Assembly: GCA_018822545.1 (NCBI GenBank)
Contig: JAHJKA010000024.1
Location: 1 to 54,668, forward strand
Reading direction: 5' to 3'
DNA: 54,668 nt
From: Pseudomonadota bacterium
GTDB lineage: Bacteria; Desulfobacterota; Desulfobulbia; Desulfobulbales; SURF-16
Shown: positions 27,395 to 36,732 of the stretch, in pieces
How positions within the stretch are numbered: position 1 is the first letter of the stretch
How the letters are laid out: each line of letters begins with the position of its first letter
The notes under the pieces: generated by a model
Told to the model about the DNA's origin: nothing
What the model saw: the letters and a program-made list of their open reading frames with translations, nothing else
Database searches by the model: none
Program-made: the position numbers and the translations under genes

Positions 27395-27901
27395 ATGCAT
27401 AACAACCACATAAAATACATGGAGGAAGCCCTGACAGAGGCCCGCACGGCCCTGGTTCAAGGTGAATTTCCAGTGGGATGCGTCATTACCCGTAACAACC
27501 AGATAGTCGCCCGAGGACACCGCACCAACAGTCGCAATCATGCTAATGAACTGGACCATGCCGAAGTCACGGCCCTTCGTACTCTTTTTACGAAGAATGC
27601 TGCCGCAGATGACAGCCCCCTCACTGTTTACTCCACCATGGAACCCTGCCTGATGTGTTTTGCCACCCTTATTCTTAACAATGTGCGAACCATTGTCTAC
27701 GCCTATGAAGATGCCATGGGGGGCGGTACCAGCCTTGACTTCACGTCGTTGCCACCTCTCTACCGGGACATGCAGATCACCATTATCCCCCATGTTTTAC
27801 GCCAGGAGTCTCTGGCCCTGTTCAAGGATTTTTTCACCAATCCGCAGACAAACTACTGGCCGGACAGCCTGCTGTCTCAATACACCCTCAACCAACCTTA
27901 A
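27395..27901 (+). CDS. Nucleoside/cytidine deaminase family protein
   Basis: A protein of about 168 residues of the zinc-dependent CMP/dCMP deaminase fold (TadA/GuaD-like). The catalytic HAE is in LDHAEVTAL and the zinc cysteines in MEPCLMCFATLI. The ATG at 27395 (MHNNHIKYMEEAL) is preferred over the in-frame one 20 codons upstream because the domain begins there (KYMEEALTEAR). The active-site neighbourhood resembles TadA and guanine deaminase; I cannot decide between a tRNA and a free-base substrate. Confidence 0.82.
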   Translation: MHNNHIKYMEEALTEARTALVQGEFPVGCVITRNNQIVARGHRTNSRNHANELDHAEVTALRTLFTKNAAADDSPLTVYSTMEPCLMCFATLILNNVRTIVYAYEDAMGGGTSLDFTSLPPLYRDMQITIIPHVLRQESLALFKDFFTNPQTNYWPDSLLSQYTLNQP

Positions 27902-27955
27902 CCAAGAAAAGAAGGCGAAGACAAAAATGGTACATCCTTCATCCCTTATTATTCA

Positions 27956-28957
27956 ATGATACCCATCAAGCCCACCACCCTGCAATTTAAAGCCCGGGAG
28001 CGCAACGTCTTTTTCCATCTGCTCACCGCCTGTAATCTCTCATGCAGTCATTGCTATATCAACACCGCCCAACATGGCACGCAAACCGTCTCCCGAGAGA
28101 CCATGGAGCGCTGGCTCACGCTCTTTTATGAACCAAACAAAAAAACCAATATCATCTTCTTAGGCGGTGAACCCACCCTGCATCCAGACTTGGCCCACGG
28201 CATTCGCTTTGCTCGGCAATTAGGCTACGCAACCATTACCGTGGACAGTAACGGCTTTCTCTTTCACGATCTTCTCGGAAATATTAAGCCGGGCGATGCT
28301 GTCTTGAGCTTCAGCCTTGACGGCCCTGATGCCGCGGTCAACGACCCTATCCGCGGCCAGGGTGTTTTTGCAACCTGCACAGAAAATCTCACAAAGGCCA
28401 TCGCCCTTGGTTTTGAAGTCAGCGTTATTTATACGGTGAGCCGGATGAACCTCCAGCATCTTGAACGGATGCCGGCCCTCCTCCACTCCTTAGGCGTCAA
28501 ACGCTTTTTTATCCAGGTCATTGGCATCCGGGGCAAATCGGCGGCATCTGAACAACCACTCCAGCTCAGTCCTGACGAGTGGCTTAACATCATCCCGCCC
28601 GTGGCCCGCGAAGCGGCCGAACTCGGCATCCATGTTATCTACCCAAAAGTTTTCCTGGAAAAAGGGGAGGAATTTGCCTGTGCCGGTGAGGTGGCAGAGA
28701 ATTTTTTCATCTTTCCCAACGGCCGGGTTTACAAATGCCCCCTGTGTGAAGATTTCCCCATCCACGCCCTGGAGATTAAAGACAACCAGCTGCTTGCCAC
28801 CGGCGGCCTCAATGAAGACCGCTTCTTCACGCTCCACATTGCCGAAGGCTGTGTGATGAACAAACTCCTACAACCTGGAAATATCGAATACACTAGCGAT
28901 GGCAGCCCCAAACACCGCATCTCCTGCTGCCTGCTCAAGCAGGAGATGAAGAAATAG
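27956..28957 (+). CDS. Radical SAM protein with C-terminal cysteine cluster
   Basis: A 333-residue radical SAM enzyme. The SAM cluster motif CNLSCSHCY lies at residues ~26-34 and is followed by the FLGGEPTLHPD motif. Beyond the core are further cysteines (EFACAGE, YKCPLCED, EGCVMN and a terminal CC pair) compatible with a SPASM/Twitch-type auxiliary cluster. SPASM proteins mature peptides or act on enzymes, but no precursor peptide was recognised nearby. It follows the deaminase by 54 bases on the same strand. Confidence 0.82.
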   Translation: MIPIKPTTLQFKARERNVFFHLLTACNLSCSHCYINTAQHGTQTVSRETMERWLTLFYEPNKKTNIIFLGGEPTLHPDLAHGIRFARQLGYATITVDSNGFLFHDLLGNIKPGDAVLSFSLDGPDAAVNDPIRGQGVFATCTENLTKAIALGFEVSVIYTVSRMNLQHLERMPALLHSLGVKRFFIQVIGIRGKSAASEQPLQLSPDEWLNIIPPVAREAAELGIHVIYPKVFLEKGEEFACAGEVAENFFIFPNGRVYKCPLCEDFPIHALEIKDNQLLATGGLNEDRFFTLHIAEGCVMNKLLQPGNIEYTSDGSPKHRISCCLLKQEMKK

Positions 28958-29384
28958 GTTCACCCAGTGTGGAGGATCACATTCCTACACAACGAACACC
29001 GCCCACACACGGTCGGTGTCCCCGCAGCAATCAGTCGCCACACCACTATTTGCAGTATCAGCACAAAACCTTTTTTTGCCACATGATGGAACCGATTGAC
29101 AAGGTACTGACGCCGAACTATATTTGTTAAAAATAAATACTCAATTGCAACACCCGTTGTAATAACCACATTTCCCAAGCGGAGCTCCTTGCACCAAGGC
29201 TGCGTTTCAGGCCTATCTAAAAACACCCCTAAACGGCTGACATCCTGTGTCATTTCAGTTTAACTGACCGCTCTCGCACGTCCGCGCCCTAACTTTTTGC
29301 TACGTTCAAGACCGGAAGGACAGTGTGTCATTTCACCGTTTATCATAAATAACCCTCACCAACTAAACCACTAAGAGGAATGTC
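28958..29384. other. Intergenic region with short direct repeats
   Basis: About 430 bases with no convincing gene. TGTGTCATTTCA occurs twice (about 29249 and 29325), and CAGTTTAACTG near 29256 is a small odd palindrome. The second copy precedes the next gene by about 45 bases, so regulatory use is possible. Confidence 0.4.
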
Positions 29385-29876
29385 ATGCGTTTGTGTACCA
29401 CTTGTGCCATGCAGGGCAAATCGTGCTGTGTCTGCCGTGATATACTGGTAAGCGACGGCGATCTGACAAGAATCACCGATCAAACCGGAACAACGGACTT
29501 TTATGAAATGCGCGTGCCGCAGGCCGCCGCCTATCTGGATCAAGACGATGATCCCAACTGGAATATCTACACCCTGAAAAGTGGTGGAACCAGAAGGGTG
29601 TTAAAGCATTCCCGACCCGGCATCTGCTGGTTCCTGACCGACAAGGGCTGCCAACTCCAGGAACAGACCCGTCCGTTGGTCTGCCGCCTGCATCCGGTGG
29701 AGTTCACGGAGGAAAAAATCATCGGCCTCTCGCCGGAATGCCCGGCCGAGCATCTGCCGGCTGGAGAATCTGTGCTCGTCAACCTGGAAATGAATCTCGA
29801 CCTGGCCGAAACCTGGCGCCAACAGCTCTACTCAGAGCTGCGCGACGAACTTGCAAGGCCTGCCGGCACGCGTTGA
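29385..29876 (+). CDS. YkgJ-like cysteine-cluster protein
   Basis: A 163-residue protein with cysteine pairs CTTC and CCVC in the first 20 residues, then ICWFL, GCQLQEQTRPLVCRLHP (about 85-105) and SPECP. The spacing matches the YkgJ-type zinc/iron-chelating family. AGAGGA lies at the proper distance before the ATG. It differs clearly from the 297-residue relative at 6271-7164, which has extra N-terminal sequence. Function unknown. Confidence 0.75.
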   Translation: MRLCTTCAMQGKSCCVCRDILVSDGDLTRITDQTGTTDFYEMRVPQAAAYLDQDDDPNWNIYTLKSGGTRRVLKHSRPGICWFLTDKGCQLQEQTRPLVCRLHPVEFTEEKIIGLSPECPAEHLPAGESVLVNLEMNLDLAETWRQQLYSELRDELARPAGTR

Positions 29877-30016
29877 GAGCACGCCATCGACGCTCACAGG
29901 CCGCTGATAATGACAGACATGTTTACTGTTACAGCAGACGCCGGGGTACAGCTATGAGTCCGGGACTGCCCAAGGTAACGCAGCCCCCTTTCGGCCAATT
30001 GCCCCGGAGTTGATTC

Positions 30017-31264
30017 ATGCCCCAACCCTTGCCCCTGAAGGCAAACAAAACAGAACGGTGCGCCATTGTGGTGGGTGCCGGGCCGGCCGGCCTGATGGCG
30101 GCAACCGTGCTGGCCAGGGCCGGCGTCAGGGTCGAGGTCTATGATCATATGACCAGGGCCGGCCGCAAGTTTCTGCTGGCCGGACGAGGTGGCCTCAACC
30201 TGACCAGGGAGGAACCGCCCGCCCATTTTGCCCGCCACTATTACGAGCAGACTCCCTTTTTCAGCGACCTTCTCCAGCGCTTTTCCCCGGCTGATTTGCG
30301 CAGATTCCTCACAGAACTTGAGGTGACGACCTTTGTCGGCTCAAGCGGCCGGGTGTTTCCTGAAAAAGCAACGGCGGCCGAGATTCTCGACCGCTGGCTC
30401 AGCCATCTGGAAGGACTCGGCGCTCATTTCCATTTCAGCCACCGTCTGCAGAATATCGGCCCGAACGGTGATTTTGTTTTCGACGCCCAGGGCCCAAGAC
30501 ACCTTGTCCGAGCCGACACCGCCGTGCTGGCCCTTGGTGGCGCCTCCTGGCCGCAGACCGGCTCCGATGGCCACTGGATATCATTTTTTGAGCGCCATGG
30601 CATAAGCTGTACGCCCTTCGCTCCTGCCAATTGTGGGATTGAGATCACCTGGAGCGCACATTTCCGTGACCGTTTCAACGGTACCCCTTTGAAAAATTCC
30701 CTCTTCACCGGACCGGATGGCACAACGGCCAGCGGCGACGCCGTGATCTGCACCTATGGCCTGGAAGGCGGCGGCATCTATCCCCTGACACGCTCTCTGC
30801 GGCAGCCTCTGGCAACAAAGGGTAGCGCCATCCTCCTTGTCGATCTCAAACGGGATATGGAGAAAAGGCAGATTGCTCAAAAAATTATGGTGCCCCGAAG
30901 CGATCGCTCCTGGAGCGAGCATCTCCGCAAAACGCTGCGCTTGTCAGGCCCGCACTACTCTTTGTTGCGAGAGTGCTGTCCTGCCGAGGTGTTTACTGAT
31001 CCGCTCCGTCTGGCCGGGGCGGTCAAAAATCTAAAATTGACGGTGACCGGACTTCGACCCCTAACCGAGGCGATTTCAAGCTCAGGCGGCGTATCCTTTG
31101 CCGAGGTGGATGAAATGTTGATGCTCAGCAAACTGCCAGGGGTGTTTGTGGCCGGTGAAATGCTTGACTGGGAGGCGCCCACCGGCGGCTATCTGCTCCA
31201 GGGTGCCTTCAGTACTGGCTGGCTTGCCGGCCAGGGTGCGCTGCGCCGGCTGCGGCGTGAGTAA
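30017..31264 (+). CDS. HI0933/YhiN-like FAD-dependent flavoprotein (TIGR03862 type)
   Basis: A 415-residue NAD(P)/FAD-dependent oxidoreductase. The dinucleotide-binding GAGPAGLMAA lies at about 19-28, FLLAGRGGLNLTR at about 54-66 and the C-terminal FAD motif GVFVAGEMLDWEAPTGGY at about 374-391, all hallmarks of the HI0933 family. Members have been proposed to act on modified nucleosides or in redox metabolism, but the substrate is not known. GGAG lies eight bases before the ATG. Confidence 0.88.
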   Translation: MPQPLPLKANKTERCAIVVGAGPAGLMAATVLARAGVRVEVYDHMTRAGRKFLLAGRGGLNLTREEPPAHFARHYYEQTPFFSDLLQRFSPADLRRFLTELEVTTFVGSSGRVFPEKATAAEILDRWLSHLEGLGAHFHFSHRLQNIGPNGDFVFDAQGPRHLVRADTAVLALGGASWPQTGSDGHWISFFERHGISCTPFAPANCGIEITWSAHFRDRFNGTPLKNSLFTGPDGTTASGDAVICTYGLEGGGIYPLTRSLRQPLATKGSAILLVDLKRDMEKRQIAQKIMVPRSDRSWSEHLRKTLRLSGPHYSLLRECCPAEVFTDPLRLAGAVKNLKLTVTGLRPLTEAISSSGGVSFAEVDEMLMLSKLPGVFVAGEMLDWEAPTGGYLLQGAFSTGWLAGQGALRRLRRE

Positions 31265-31345
31265 TCACAAAAGATGAGATTGTATCCAGCCAGAATGACT
31301 CATTTCCCAAGCTCGTGAAAAAGAGCGGAAATGCCGGGCTCGGCG

Positions 31346-32121
31346 TCATGCTCCAATAAGGGTTCGCCAAGATTCGGGGAGTTGGATGGTAAGGTGCACA
31401 CGCTCATCCTCCGTGGCCTTTTGAAATTCAAGAGCGGTGGCAGCGAGGGCAATATTCTTATCAGAGAAGGCCTCGGGGGCACCGTACTTTACATCACCGG
31501 CAATGGGGTGGCCGATATGGGCGAGCTGGGCACGGATCTGATGGAAACGGCCGGTTTTGAGCTCTATTTTCAAGAACGAATACCCCCCCGGAAAGAACTC
31601 TGGCGGGCCGGGCTCGCTTTGACAATCTCATACCTTAACTCCGCCCTGTCTCGTCCAGGGCCGGCGGTCGTGTGCACCGTCGTCTTTCTTGTCCGCTCAT
31701 CCTTGGTCAAAAAATGGATGAGCGTCGCCCGTGCGGCTTGTGGTTTGCCGAGGACAACAGCATGATAAATTTTCCGGATGGTATGGTCGCGAAACTGCTT
31801 TGAGAGGCGCGACGCGCCCTTGGAGGTCTTGCCAAAAACCACAATGCCTTCCACCGGTCGGTCGAGGCGGTGCACTATACCTAGAAACACATTCCCAGAT
31901 TTTTCATACCTCTCCTTGAGGTATCCTTTAACGCTCTCAAAAAGCGACAGGCCTTGCTCACGGCTGCATGCCTCGCCACAACTGGCGGGCAGGCCCCCAA
32001 GACCACCATGTTTTGGTTGGCCGGGTTCGATGAGCACCCCCGCCGGTTTGCGGACGGCGATGATGTGGTTGTCTTCGTAAAGGATGTCGATGTTCATTCC
32101 AGGGTGGCCGGACGTCATCAT
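31346..32121 (-). pseudogene. RluA-family pseudouridine synthase, frameshifted
   Basis: Two frames combine to a RluA-type RNA pseudouridine synthase. The 5' part (M at 32121 or 32097, NIDILYEDNHIIAVRKPAG) includes the catalytic HRLDRPVEG (Asp in RLD) and ends at 31570. The 3' part, in the next frame, carries ELKTGRFHQIRAQLAHIG and GDVKYGAPEAF to the stop at 31346. A C7 run on the plus strand (31583-31589) lies at the break, and one more base there would restore a single frame of about 258 residues. The gene is either broken, slippage-dependent or a sequencing error. It overlaps or abuts the upstream methyltransferase gene. Confidence 0.85.
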
Positions 32122-32155
32122 CCTGCCGCCCATCCGGTCCCTGTACCGTGCTGTT

Positions 32156-33049
32156 TCATGGTGCACTCCACCTGGCAAAGATACCGGCGGGCAGAAGGCG
32201 ACCGCCGCCATCGGCCGTTTGCCTGTCCGATTCCCGGATAACAAGCTCGCCGATGGAAATTTCGCCCTTAAAATCTTTAATGATCGCCGCCAGGTTGTTT
32301 TCGTAAGCAATCGCCGAGTAACCCGAGGCATAGCCATTGACGAGAAAAAAGAGGGGGTGTTCTGAGAGGACGGCGCGACATGCGGCAAAAAGATCGAGGA
32401 GGTGCTCTTCGATCTTCCAGAGCTCGCCGCCAGGGCCATGCCCGAAGGCGGGCGGATCCATAATGATCCCCTCGTATTTGTTACCGCGTTTGGCCTCCCG
32501 ACGGAGAAAGGTGGGCGCATCGTCCACGATCCAACGGATGGGGCGCTCGGCAAGGCCTGAGACCTCAGCGTTCCGCCGCGCCCAGCCCACGGCTGACTTC
32601 GAGGCGTCGAGATGCACGACCTCAGCTCCGGCCTTCGCCGCCGCAAGGGTTGCGCCCCCAGTGTAACTAAAGAGGTTCAAAACCCGCACCGGTCGTGGTG
32701 CCGTGGCGATTTTTTCGGCAAGCCAGGCCCAGTTTGTCGACTGTTCAGGAAAAATGCCGGTGTGCTTGAACGCCGTCGGTTTTATTAAGAACCGCAGCCC
32801 CCCGAGAGAAATCTGCCATTCGCCAGGAGTGCCCGGCTGGATGTCCCACCGCCCCCCCCGTTGGCTCTGAATAAATTTCCCATGGGCCTTGCCCCATACC
32901 TCTTGTCCCAGTCGCTTCGGCCAAAGGGCCTGCGGATCGGGACGGGAGAGGGTGAACGCCCCGTAACGTTCGAGCTTTTCGCCGTCACCGGAGTCGAGGA
33001 GTTCGTAGTCTTTGCCGGGAGCGGTTTCGAGGATGAGGAAAGGTTTCAT
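32156..33049 (-). CDS. RlmI-like class I SAM-dependent rRNA methyltransferase
   Basis: A 297-residue methyltransferase. The SAM-binding motif I is LNLFSYTGGATLAAA and the catalytic motif IV is IIMDPPAFGHG, as in the RlmI/RlmK group of large-subunit rRNA methyltransferases. The N-terminus lacks the PUA domain of E. coli RlmI, so it is a shorter relative of unknown target. It is upstream of, and probably cotranscribed with, the frameshifted pseudouridine synthase, a second RNA-modification gene. Confidence 0.85.
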   Translation of the reverse strand: MKPFLILETAPGKDYELLDSGDGEKLERYGAFTLSRPDPQALWPKRLGQEVWGKAHGKFIQSQRGGRWDIQPGTPGEWQISLGGLRFLIKPTAFKHTGIFPEQSTNWAWLAEKIATAPRPVRVLNLFSYTGGATLAAAKAGAEVVHLDASKSAVGWARRNAEVSGLAERPIRWIVDDAPTFLRREAKRGNKYEGIIMDPPAFGHGPGGELWKIEEHLLDLFAACRAVLSEHPLFFLVNGYASGYSAIAYENNLAAIIKDFKGEISIGELVIRESDRQTADGGGRLLPAGIFARWSAP

Positions 33050-33378
33050 GTGGTTTTATGCTTACGCAGGTCTGGAGAAGATGCTCTTGAGGTGATCATT
33101 GATTAGAAGTCTCTTTTTTCAGGGCGCCCAACAAAACTTGTTTGCACCCGCAGGACATCCCAACCTAGCAACGGCATAATTTCATTGCAACATTTTTCAG
33201 ATAACCGCCCCTCAAGAGTTAAAGCGAAAACCCCAGGCCGAAAACAGGCAAATGCAACCCTGAAAACGAGGCCGGCGCCAGCAGCCCCCCGAGACTCGAA
33301 ACGAGCCAGGGAGATTGCAGCGCAGCCGCCGAGTCAAAAAAATGCTAACCCACCCCCCCATCCCGCTCTGTCCAGAAC
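33050..33378. other. Intergenic region, nothing recognised
   Basis: About 330 bases between two same-strand genes. A 68-codon frame on the plus strand (33185-33391) has biased proline and lysine composition, starts with TTG and overlaps the kinase gene, and is probably not a gene. No clear terminator was identified. Confidence 0.5.
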
Positions 33379-34878
33379 TCAGGGGGCGTAGGGTTTGATA
33401 CTTGAGGAATCTTGAGGATTTACCGGAAAGGTGATCGTGAAAGTCACCCCTTTGCCGTCTGGATTGTTGACAACAGCAATGGTGCCGCCGTTATGCTGTT
33501 CGACCAGCCTTTTCGTGATAGCCAGGCCCAGGCCGGTGCCTTGCGATTTGGTGGTAAAAAACGGGTTAAAGACCTTCTCCAATGCATCACTGTCAATACC
33601 TTTGCCATTATCAGCGATGGAGATCTGCACACAATCCGGCGAGGGTTGCCGGGTTTGAATGGATATGACACCTTGCTGTCCGGAATTGGCGGCTATGGCG
33701 TCTGCCGCATTTAAAATCAGATTCAAAAAAATCTGCTGCAGCTGACTCGGGTCGGCAACAATCTGCGGAAGGTCAGGGCTCAGGTCTTTGATGAATTCGA
33801 CATCCTGGTCGGTTTCCTTGCCTTTATGTCTAGGAATTTGCATAGCAAGCCGAGCGGACTTAATCGTTACCTCAAGCACCTGATTGACATCCAGCGCAAC
33901 CATTTCCGGTTTCGGGGGGCGAGCATAGTTGAGCAGTCCTTTGAGCAGGGCGGTGATTCTATCAATCTCTTTGATAACCAGATGCAGAACCTCTTTATCC
34001 TCACCATCCAGAGGTGAATCACGGCTGAGAACCTCCATGGATACCTTGATTCCGGCCATGGGATTTTTTATTTCATGGGCCATGCCGGCACACAGTTCGC
34101 CCACCACAGCCAACCGTTCTGTTTCCTGCAACTTATTACATTGCTCCTTCAGGGAAACGGCCATCTCGTTGAATGATGCCGCCAATTCTCCAAATTCGTC
34201 TTTCAGCTTTTCCTCGATTCGATATTCCAGCTTACCGGCTTTAATTTTCCGGGTAGCGCTCAAGAGTTCTGCCACGGGCGTGGTAATACTGCGAATAAAA
34301 TAGATGGAGATGACAATCCCGACCAGAAATGAAAAAACAAGCGTCCCGATCAATATCTTTTTGGAGGCAGCCACTTCAGCCATGGCAGCGGTGGTCTTTT
34401 TCCGCAGGGCGTCGTTGGCATTCATGGCCATCCACTGCGACTTTAAGATGATCCTGTCGCCGATACCAGCAGCAAAAGATTGCAAGCGCGTGACCCGTTG
34501 GGCGTCCGCCGTGGAAGTTATGAAATAACTCAGCGCTTCTTTATACTGCTGGGTTAGCTCCTGCAATTGGAGAATTTCTTTTTCCACCGGCGGTTCATGA
34601 TGACAATCGGTGCATGTCTGCGCCCTGTCCCGCAGCCGGAGAACATTATCAACAATAATATCCAACTCCTTGCCGAACGAGGTGCCGGTGGTATACAGAT
34701 TTGACTGCACCGTCTGGACATTGATCACCAGATCCTGGCGGATAACCTCCACCTTGTGCAGTAACAGCAGCGCGGTGAGGTTGGCTGTGGTCTTGTTGAT
34801 AATGTGCAGGGTGGTCACCACCCCGGCAAGAAACAGGAAAAATAACAGGAGAAAGGAAATGAGAATTTTCTTCTTCAT
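33379..34878 (-). CDS. Sensor histidine kinase with heme c-binding periplasmic domain
   Basis: A 499-residue membrane kinase. TM1 is at ~7-26 and TM2 at ~174-195; between them is a helical periplasmic sensor with the heme c attachment motif CTDCH at 89-93 followed by a second histidine. A HAMP region (~196-248), HisKA with H268 (MAHEIKNPMAG) and an HATPase domain (NLILNAADA, DNGKGID, GTGLGLAIT) follow. A covalent heme would let it sense redox potential or a diatomic gas. It is the last gene of a five-gene operon, 3 bases after the PhnD-like gene. No response regulator accompanies it. Confidence 0.92.
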   Translation of the reverse strand: MKKKILISFLLLFFLFLAGVVTTLHIINKTTANLTALLLLHKVEVIRQDLVINVQTVQSNLYTTGTSFGKELDIIVDNVLRLRDRAQTCTDCHHEPPVEKEILQLQELTQQYKEALSYFITSTADAQRVTRLQSFAAGIGDRIILKSQWMAMNANDALRKKTTAAMAEVAASKKILIGTLVFSFLVGIVISIYFIRSITTPVAELLSATRKIKAGKLEYRIEEKLKDEFGELAASFNEMAVSLKEQCNKLQETERLAVVGELCAGMAHEIKNPMAGIKVSMEVLSRDSPLDGEDKEVLHLVIKEIDRITALLKGLLNYARPPKPEMVALDVNQVLEVTIKSARLAMQIPRHKGKETDQDVEFIKDLSPDLPQIVADPSQLQQIFLNLILNAADAIAANSGQQGVISIQTRQPSPDCVQISIADNGKGIDSDALEKVFNPFFTTKSQGTGLGLAITKRLVEQHNGGTIAVVNNPDGKGVTFTITFPVNPQDSSSIKPYAP

Positions 34879-34881
34879 CAG

Positions 34882-35796
34882 TTATTTCCCGTGTTCCCCA
34901 ATGGCAGCGCGGGCTTCCTGGGCCATCTCTGCCACCTTTTCAAAGTCCGCAGTGGTAGACTTGACGAAACGAAGGGCCTGGAATTGTTCGAGAACCTTTT
35001 GGCCCTGAGGGGTTTTGTCCATTTGCAGCAGCACGGCCGTAAGCTTTGCCCGTAAATCGCTGTCGATTTCACTTCGCAAACAGAGGGTTATCTCCGGAAC
35101 TTTAGGTGACTGGGCAATGATGCGCAGCTCCTGCTGGATTGAGGAATCCCCATCGGCAAGCTTGTTAAAAACCGTACTTTTGGCAGCGCCAATATCAGCC
35201 CGGCCATCAAGCACCCCAAAAATGGCTGAGGCATGACTGCCTGAGAAATAGAAGCGATTGAACTCCCTGTTCATATCCGTAATGCCGTGCTGGCGGAAAT
35301 AGGCCAATGGGAAAAGGTATCCTTCCATGGTGGCTGGGTCAACAAAGACGATGCTTTTCCCCCTCATCCCATCAATATCGCCTATACCACTGTCTTTACG
35401 GACAAAAATATAGCCCTGCGACGTCATCTCACCGCTCAAATTGACCGGATGCACCAAGGGCTCCAGCATCAGTTCCTTGATGGCCATGGTTGCCGTATAG
35501 GAGGTAAGAAAGGCGCCATCGAGTTTAAGGGTTTTAAACCTTTTAATCACCTCGCCATAACGGCTCATAATGGTGAGCTTGACCTCCACGCCGAGCTGGT
35601 CGGTGAGATACCTCGCCAGAGAGCGATAGCGCTCCACCTGGTCAAAGATATTGTGCTCGGGTTCAATGCCGATCAACAATTGCTGTGGCAGCTCGCCAGC
35701 AGAAACAGTTAGGGCAGGAGGCCAAACAAAGCAAACGAACAGGCAAAAGACAAGTCCTTTGAGGAAAGTATGTGCTGATTCCCAGAAACGACTCAT
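34882..35796 (-). CDS. PhnD-like periplasmic binding protein (phosphonate/oxyanion type)
   Basis: A 304-residue exported protein of the phosphate/phosphite/phosphonate substrate-binding family. The signal peptide spans ~1-33. The mature part has the family sequence LLIGIEPEHNIFDQVERYRS and a two-lobed fold with DGAFLTSYTA and GRADIGAAKS. There is no ABC permease or ATPase gene nearby, so transport is unlikely; like AioX, which pairs a PhnD-like protein with the kinase AioS, it may present a ligand to the adjacent kinase. It overlaps the upstream binding-protein gene by 4 bases. Confidence 0.88.
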   Translation of the reverse strand: MSRFWESAHTFLKGLVFCLFVCFVWPPALTVSAGELPQQLLIGIEPEHNIFDQVERYRSLARYLTDQLGVEVKLTIMSRYGEVIKRFKTLKLDGAFLTSYTATMAIKELMLEPLVHPVNLSGEMTSQGYIFVRKDSGIGDIDGMRGKSIVFVDPATMEGYLFPLAYFRQHGITDMNREFNRFYFSGSHASAIFGVLDGRADIGAAKSTVFNKLADGDSSIQQELRIIAQSPKVPEITLCLRSEIDSDLRAKLTAVLLQMDKTPQGQKVLEQFQALRFVKSTTADFEKVAEMAQEARAAIGEHGK

Positions 35797-36731
35797 TTCA
35801 CTACCTTTGTCGCTTCAATCAACAGCTGGATGGGAAAATCAATGCCAAACCGCCGGGCCTCTTTTAGATTGAAGACCAGCTCCGTGTCCCGAAAGGTATG
35901 GGAGGGGATGTTGCCGGGTTTTGCGCCAAGTAAAATCTGTGCTGCCATGTCGGCAGCCATTTGTCCCTGGGCCTGCGGGGGTTGAAACAGAGTCATCAAC
36001 ACCCCTGATTCCTGCTCGTCCGGGAAAATATCGGCGGCCGGAATGTGCTTCTTGCGCAGAATCGACAGGATATCATCGATCCACAAATGCGAGAGAGCAC
36101 TGCCGGTTATAAAGACGGCATCGGGATTTTTTTCCAGTAATTGATCCAGGCCCGTCTGCGACCTGATATCTATTTTTTCAGTCTTGATGTTCTGCAGCGC
36201 GGCAATTTCTCTCATTTCCTCGTATTGCCGGACCGAATCTTCTTCAACACTGCTAAAAACAATACCGAGGGTCGCGATGAGCTTGAGACGTTTGAAATAC
36301 CTGATGATACTCGACATGGGCACCTTGAACCCACACCCCGTCACGTTCTGGCCGGACACCTTGGCCTGGTCCGGTTCATACAGGCCGGCATAGACCAAGG
36401 GGATGCGGCTTTTTTCGTGGAGGACCGCCTGGGTGGCTGGCGCCCCATAGGTGACGATAAGGTCCACATCAAAGGCGATGAGCTTGCGAGCGGCATTGCT
36501 CCAGGAAATGGCGTTTGGAAAAGGTTTTTGCAGGACAACCTCGACTTCTTCGACTCCGGCAAACTTCTTCTTGATCTCAGCGACAAAAGCCCCATGCATT
36601 GCCCCATAATACGGGACATCACCGGTCATAATAACGCCGATTCGTTTTTCAGCATGGCTCGCCGTTGCGGCCGCAAGGACGAAGAGAACGGCAAGCAGTA
36701 TGCTCAACAGCGGCCGAATTGATGTCTGCAA
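35793..36731 (-). CDS. ABC_sub_bind-type periplasmic binding protein
   Basis: A 312-residue exported protein of the TrpX-like ABC_sub_bind family. The signal peptide covers ~1-27 (LAAATASHA). The mature chain begins KRIGVIMTGDVPYYGAMHGA and has the characteristic IVTYGAPATQAVL and IPLVYAGLYEP. Ligands in this family include amino acids, but others are unknown. It lies one base after the beta-barrel gene and overlaps the PhnD-like gene. Without transporter genes it more probably works as a sensor with the neighbouring kinase. Confidence 0.85.
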   Translation of the reverse strand: MQTSIRPLLSILLAVLFVLAAATASHAEKRIGVIMTGDVPYYGAMHGAFVAEIKKKFAGVEEVEVVLQKPFPNAISWSNAARKLIAFDVDLIVTYGAPATQAVLHEKSRIPLVYAGLYEPDQAKVSGQNVTGCGFKVPMSSIIRYFKRLKLIATLGIVFSSVEEDSVRQYEEMREIAALQNIKTEKIDIRSQTGLDQLLEKNPDAVFITGSALSHLWIDDILSILRKKHIPAADIFPDEQESGVLMTLFQPPQAQGQMAADMAAQILLGAKPGNIPSHTFRDTELVFNLKEARRFGIDFPIQLLIEATKVVK

Positions 36732-36732
36732 G

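Noticed and set aside
28960..29253. 97-codon minus-strand frame after the radical SAM gene
   Set aside because: Weak start, no domain and unusual composition; the region looks non-coding.
33185..33391. 68-codon plus-strand frame downstream of the kinase gene
   Set aside because: TTG start, low-complexity Pro/Lys/Ala composition, and it overlaps the 3' end of the kinase gene.
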